Source: Trichosphaerium sp. ATCC 40318 (Eukaryota > Discosea > Flabellinia > Trichosidae). Taken from it: a stretch of 23,696 nt of DNA. Of the stretch, positions 19,212-23,696 are shown piece after piece (the first letter of the stretch is position 1; each line of letters opens with the position of its first letter). The notes beneath the pieces are model-generated. The model saw only the letters and a list, made by a program, of their open reading frames with translations. It was not told the origin of the DNA and ran no database searches. The position numbers and the translations under genes were made by a program. Location of the stretch: positions 1-23,696 of the forward strand of contig JALMLS010000302.1 in NCBI GenBank assembly GCA_038496445.1, read 5' to 3'.

Positions 19212-20431
19212 TCAAACGTTGACTGTCATCTCATTTACCTTTCCTTTGGTAGGTGCAAAGCATTGTCTTGCAGTTGCATGAAGCCACCTTGAAAATGGTA
19301 GTGAACACAACAAAACAACAGAACTGTTCTTGTACCTCTGAGACGCAAACACTTGTTGTTTTCCAAATAAACGCATATCCCACTCTATATTGTCATAAAC
19401 TAATTGCAGTACACCTGGGTAATAACGCGACAACCCATTAGCGCCCATTATTTTTAAATGGGTTTGTGAGATACTGTACCAATCATCCATTGTTTTGATG
19501 CCTAAAGAGGACTCTGCACATCGAACAAATCTAGCAATGTTGTGTTGTTGTTGCCAATAGTAGTTTGGAGCTCCTTTCACAAAGTGTCAGCGTTTTCTTT
19601 TTTGATAAACAACACTACGCACTTGCTACAGAATGTTGCCTAAATTTGGCCTCTATCCACGGGTGTTCTGGCCTCATGGCCGACAACAAGTAAGATAATT
19701 TGTTTTGAAAAACCCTAAATAATAATTTTTTAGCTGTCATAAAAACAATGCAGTGTACGCTAGAACGCCAGCTCCTCCAGAACGTTGTAATTGTGCGACA
19801 GTGATGGTGTACCACTGTTGATGCACATGTAAGCCCTCTTCTTCTTCAAACTTGGCGGTACATAATCAGTGGCGTAGGATTAAAATATACAAAACATGTG
19901 ACGTACCTTTGCTAGGAATGATTGCCTGTTTTTCTCGATCCTCCAAAATCCTTGTGGCATAGTCTCTAACGAAACAATTACGATCAAACTGCACAAAACA
20001 CTGCATAACTGAATCTAGTTACAACCCAGTCATGATCCGGATACACTGATTGTACGAGTTTGTGGACTGAGTCGTTGTGTTGCCTTTGAAGTTGTAAACC
20101 ATCAAAAAAAAAAACAACAATGTGTCAAAATGTGCATGTCTGTACGACGTCGTACCACGCAATATTTCGGCCACCAGTGCGCACTGCAGCGCTGGTGATA
20201 CGATACCAATCGTCCAGATGGCGTATGTTGTACTTTCGCTCTACCTGGGGCGAAAGTCGGTTAATATTTACCCAAATCCAGCGTTGTAGCAATCAATACG
20301 TTTTTAAGAGTTTCAAGGCGCTCTGCAGATAACCACTGTGTGTACCGTGCTTTAGGCTCTCTAAATACGCGGCGATGATGTATAAGTACTTGACACTGGC
20401 TGGAAAGTACAGTGTGGCATAGTAGCTTCAT
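19212..20431 (-). CDS. Protein of repeated DWY...GG...YPxxxW modules (7-8 exons, about 283-299 aa)
   Basis: Proposed exons are 20431-20300, 20244-20156, 20083-20026, 19988-19907, 19843-19759, 19714-19623 and 19573-19212, with all phases fitting. A further 48-nt in-frame intron at 19335-19288 is plausible. Three diverged copies of one module are visible. Each has a helical lead (such as REPKARYTQWLSAERLETL or YYWQQQHNIARFVRCAE), then DDWYRIT / QQWYTIT / DDWYSIS, a Gly-rich turn (RTGGRN, SGGAG, MGANG), a helix, and YPDHDW / RPEHPW / YDNIEW near the end. I know such modules from uncharacterised eukaryotic proteins but can name no proven function. The N-terminus (MKLLCHTVL, then HHRR) is basic and could target an organelle. 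Introns are very short (37-78 nt) apart from the 72-nt and 49-nt ones near the middle being of similar size, and the 37-nt one is the least certain. An open frame continues upstream to an ATG at 20614. Confidence 0.65.
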
Positions 20432-20622
20432 TACGAATGAAGCTAGGACGGATTTGCGTAACAGTCGTTGCCAAGTGTTAGAAAAGAGTTGGTTTGGGCG
20501 TAAAATTAAAGTACGACAAACTTCTAAATAGATTGACCGAGTTCTCTGTTCATTTTTGGCATCCACACTTTCACTACATTTGGCCAACACTCCTGTTAAA
20601 AAAAACCAGTGCACAGTGCCTT
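20432..20622. promoter_or_regulatory. Short head-to-head intergenic region (putative bidirectional promoter)
   Basis: Only 191 bases separate the start codons of the module gene (minus, 20431) and the RasGEF gene (plus, 20623). If these starts are right, both genes must share a promoter here. I see no clear TATA box. The minus-strand frame stays open through this region, so the module gene could begin further upstream, which would leave almost no spacer. Confidence 0.4.
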
Positions 20623-23600
20623 ATGGAACCACAGCAGCTAAAAATGCTGCAAGCGAGGCTTATGGAGCAACAGGTGCATACGAAAATTATACAACTTGTG
20701 TTTTAACACGGTACAGCTTGAAATTGATACTTTGTACAAAGAAAACGCGTCTCTGCGCCAAAAGCTCTCCCATTCCAAAAAGGATGCTCTTAAGGCGACT
20801 AAAAAGCTGTACGGGCATTACAGTTTTGTTTACGCATTGTTTACGCTTACGCAATCGTGCTAGAAAACGTAGGAGCAAAGTAAAAGAAGAAAAGATTGAC
20901 GCTAATTCCGTCGCTTTTGAGGATGACGCACAAAGCTTTGTGGTATCGCTGCAATGCGACTTTAGAGATCATACGAATTTTTTGTCTTGGTTAACGGCTA
21001 ACCAGCTCAAAAACTTCGACATCGTGTTCAAAACAAATCCAGCCGTTCCTTTTTCCACTCAAAACACAATTTTTTTCAAACAGGTACAATTAAAAAAAAA
21101 CGCAATTTAGCAAAACAGGCAAAAAACAATAAACTGATATAAAAATTCAGCACCCAAACATTCAAGGCCAGTTGGTGATTGGCCACGCTTCCAAAGAGAG
21201 GTTGTTGGAATTGTTGTTACTGCCTTCCAAAGGTACTGATCTCAATCTTTAACACAACGTTCTTTTTTTTTCTTAGTTCTCTTGTATTTTCTAATACCAT
21301 CAAAACATAGCCACAATTCGCAAGATGCTTGATATAGAAAGGTTTTCTCAGACTATGTATCTTACATATGGCTCTTGGACTACTGCTAAGGAACTTTTCG
21401 AGCATATAACGAGCACTTTAGTACTCACTAAAGATGATATTGTAAGGTGCAAATACCACGACTCTTCGTATAGTTTTTGATGTACTGATATTCTATTTTT
21501 TAGTACTCTAGACATTATAATGAGAGAATTAATAACATGGATGCACACTACACGAGGTCTTGATTTCGTAGGTGGTCTCAAGAAGGCGTTCAATTCTTTT
21601 GTAAAGAGACTGAAAAAGTGTGATTTCGAAGTTGCAGCCCAAGAATCAGAGCGTTTAGTCACCTCCTTAAAAGATGTCACCGATCCTTATACACCAGTTT
21701 CAGGAGAAAACGCATCTCCTAGAACACCAAGACGCATGTAAGTATCTTAGCTATTGCTCACTAACGACTTTTTTTTTTTGTACACTTGTAAAACCTGATG
21801 TATTTTAAATAGGCTTGCCAAATCTGCCATGAGCTCTCTATTAGGACTAGAACCCATGCAAATTGCAGAACAATTAACATTAATGGATCACGAGCTGTAC
21901 AAGGCAATTCCTGTTTCAGATTTTGTGAATAATGCTTGGATGAAAGAAAAAGAGTCCAATCTTGTATCCCTAATCAACTCCAGTAACAGAGTACGTAACA
22001 GGTTTTCAAAAGATACCGCCAATTTTATTATTACTGCAATGGATCTAATTCTGGGCATAGTTGTTTCAGTGGTTTAGTACAGAAATAATAATGCTTAAAA
22101 CTCCAGTTGAGCAAGCGGGTTGTATTAGCAAGATAATTGCTGTTGGCGACTACATGCTAAACTTAAGAAATTATACCGGGCTATATGAAGTTGTCACGTG
22201 TCTGGAAAATATGGCTGTAGCTAAACTCCAAGAAGCTTGGAAGGTATGACTTTCAAGGCGTTGTTTTTTTCTTCTTTAGAACCCAATTGTATTTCTAAAA
22301 TCTGAGCGGATAAATAGTTAGTTACAGAGAAAGATATGGAGACACGTGCAATTCTAAAGGATACACTATTGGACCCAACTAAGTTCAGGGAGAGTATGAG
22401 TGAAGTAACAAGTCAAAGCACTGCGGCAAGTACAGTACCTTGTGTTCCAGTAGGAAGTACGCTATACATAACCCAACGTTGAGTGAACTCGGCTAATCCT
22501 AGTCAGCATTTATTTGCAGCGGTGTTTGCAAAATTAATGACAATGTAAAAACTATGACGCCTCAAGGTCATATAAATTGGTCCAAGATGAGGCTCCTAGG
22601 AAAGAGTATATGGGACTTTAGTCAATATCACGGACACTACGACATATTGCCGAACCCATCCGTGCAGAAAAAACTTCAAGAAGCTAGTGTGCGGGTTTCA
22701 TCCAGTATTTTTTTAAAGCTACTTGCAAACAGAATGAGTTCTTATTTTATTGTAGGGCATTGAGGAAGACTGCACTCGTTATGCAATTGCCAATTTACGT
22801 GCCAATAACATAGATTTTGAAGAAACGCCCGAGAAGACTTTAGAGTCTATGTTTAGCTGGCTATTCCAAGCACATAAAGTTGAAACATTTAAAAAGGGTG
22901 CTTGTTCTTATATAAAAATCTTTATAATTGACCACTCGCAACAAAAGGTGACATCGTGTTTAAGCAAGGTGATGATTTGACAAAGTTATATTGGATAAAG
23001 GAGGGTACCTTCCACGGGCGTAAGAAAGAGCTTGAAGGAGTAATATTAGAGCGCGCTGAGATTATGGGTGAAGAAGCTCTTTTTGATGGTGTACGGCCAA
23101 ATACTTTTTTTTTTCAATTTTTAGTTTGTTACTTACGTACAAAAGTTTGATGCACAATCAACAGCCTATGCCGCTACGGATGGTGCTTGTTGGTCCATAT
23201 ACGGAGACCAGTTCTTAGTCGCAGTAAAATCTATGCCAGAGATTTCTGCACCTTTGTTTAAATTCATTGCACGGCGGTTTACTACTTATGCTTCGTACCT
23301 AAGTCATGATATAATCTTGGAAGATGACGAAACACTGGTTGTGACTAATTTAACAAAATCTATGTGTATAGGCGCTACGCCAAAGGAACAGTACCGCTGT
23401 ATGTCCTCAAAGTTTTGGAGATCACATTTAAAGGTACAATATTCACTTTTTTTGTAAAACTAATGTTGACACCACCAAGGACCAATCAGTCATACAAGCA
23501 TTGGCTTGTTCTATGTCTAGAAGAAGTCACCTGGGTAGTGTAGGTGCGTTATTTATCACAGAGAAGTACATGGTATTCATGGGTAGAGCATTTGGTATGA

Positions 23601-23696
23601 AGACTAGGGTACGTCATAGCTTTTTTTTTTTAACTTAGTTATCGTATTTGAATCAAACCAACACCCGTTAGGAATACTTCAAAATATCAACAATAA
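20623..23696 (+). CDS. RasGEF protein with cyclic-nucleotide-binding-like and GRAM domains (GbpD/GbpC-like), 3' end outside window
   Basis: Exons are 20623-20673, 20717-20808, 20864-21083, 21151-21232, 21311-21446, 21504-21737, 21813-21990, 22061-22243, 22318-22456, 22507-22688, 22756-22897, 22948-23090, 23146-23433, 23480-23608 and 23672 to the window end. All phases agree (741 aa so far). Residues 5-48 form a coiled coil. A RasGEF N-terminal (REM) module follows at about 120-215, with RFSQTMYLTYGSWTTAKELF. The CDC25-like RasGEF domain spans about 275-510, with LTLMDHELYKAI, LFQWFSTEII, NYTGLYEVV, PCVPVGTF and INWSKMRLLGK. A cNMP-binding-like domain (about 540-655) has FKKGDIVFKQGDD and GEEAL, and a GRAM domain begins at about 670. 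This order is that of Dictyostelium GbpD and the C-terminal part of GbpC, which link cyclic GMP or Rap/Ras signalling to the cytoskeleton and adhesion. It would exchange GDP for GTP on a Ras-family GTPase at membranes. The start is the first ATG of the coiled coil and is not certain. Confidence 0.85.

Noticed and set aside
1-23696. tRNA or rRNA genes
   Set aside because: I looked for cloverleaf B-box type sequences and conserved rRNA stretches and saw none. A dedicated tRNA scan would be decisive.

Overview
This is eukaryotic nuclear DNA. It is AT-rich, full of A and T homopolymers, and its genes are split by many short introns ending in T-rich tracts plus TAG. I reconstructed five genes by hand, requiring the reading frame to stay open across every splice junction. 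The host genes (a TM9/nonaspanin protein and a RasGEF-cNMP-GRAM protein) and the unusual GTRCG 5' splice sites suggest a protist, perhaps a rhizarian (foraminifer-like) or an amoebozoan. That placement is weak.

Left part (1-13.3 kb): accessory DNA that looks like a large mobile or selfish element. A 3.8-kb AT-rich stretch carries two clusters of telomere-like CCCTAA/TTAGGG repeats. Two convergent multi-exon genes follow. One is a plus-strand tyrosine-recombinase-like protein (704 aa, 5 exons). The other is a minus-strand protein of unknown family (1022 aa, 14 exons) with a long acidic/basic tail. Most introns of both genes longer than about 110 nt carry a GC-rich palindromic unit centred on ACCGCGAGCTCGCGGT, with a stem-loop arm on each side, in one orientation relative to transcription. 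No such palindrome occurs in the host genes to the right. At the left window edge lies the start of a second, decayed copy of the 1022-aa gene, read leftwards. It keeps the same hairpin just inside intron 1, with compensatory base changes in the stem.

Middle (13.75-15.72 kb): a 1.97-kb non-coding foldback/MITE-like element. It has inverted CAGGTCT ends flanked by TA, and arms of TATACCAT-type repeats that include an exact 80-bp-period minisatellite.

Right part (15.9-23.7 kb): ordinary host genes. These are a complete TM9-family membrane protein (minus, 575 aa, 12 exons), a protein built from diverged DWY...GG...YPxxxW modules (minus), and, head-to-head with it, a RasGEF-cNMP-GRAM signalling protein resembling Dictyostelium GbpD/GbpC (plus, cut by the window end). 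The two element genes probably act together in mobilising the left part. The three host genes have no obvious shared pathway.
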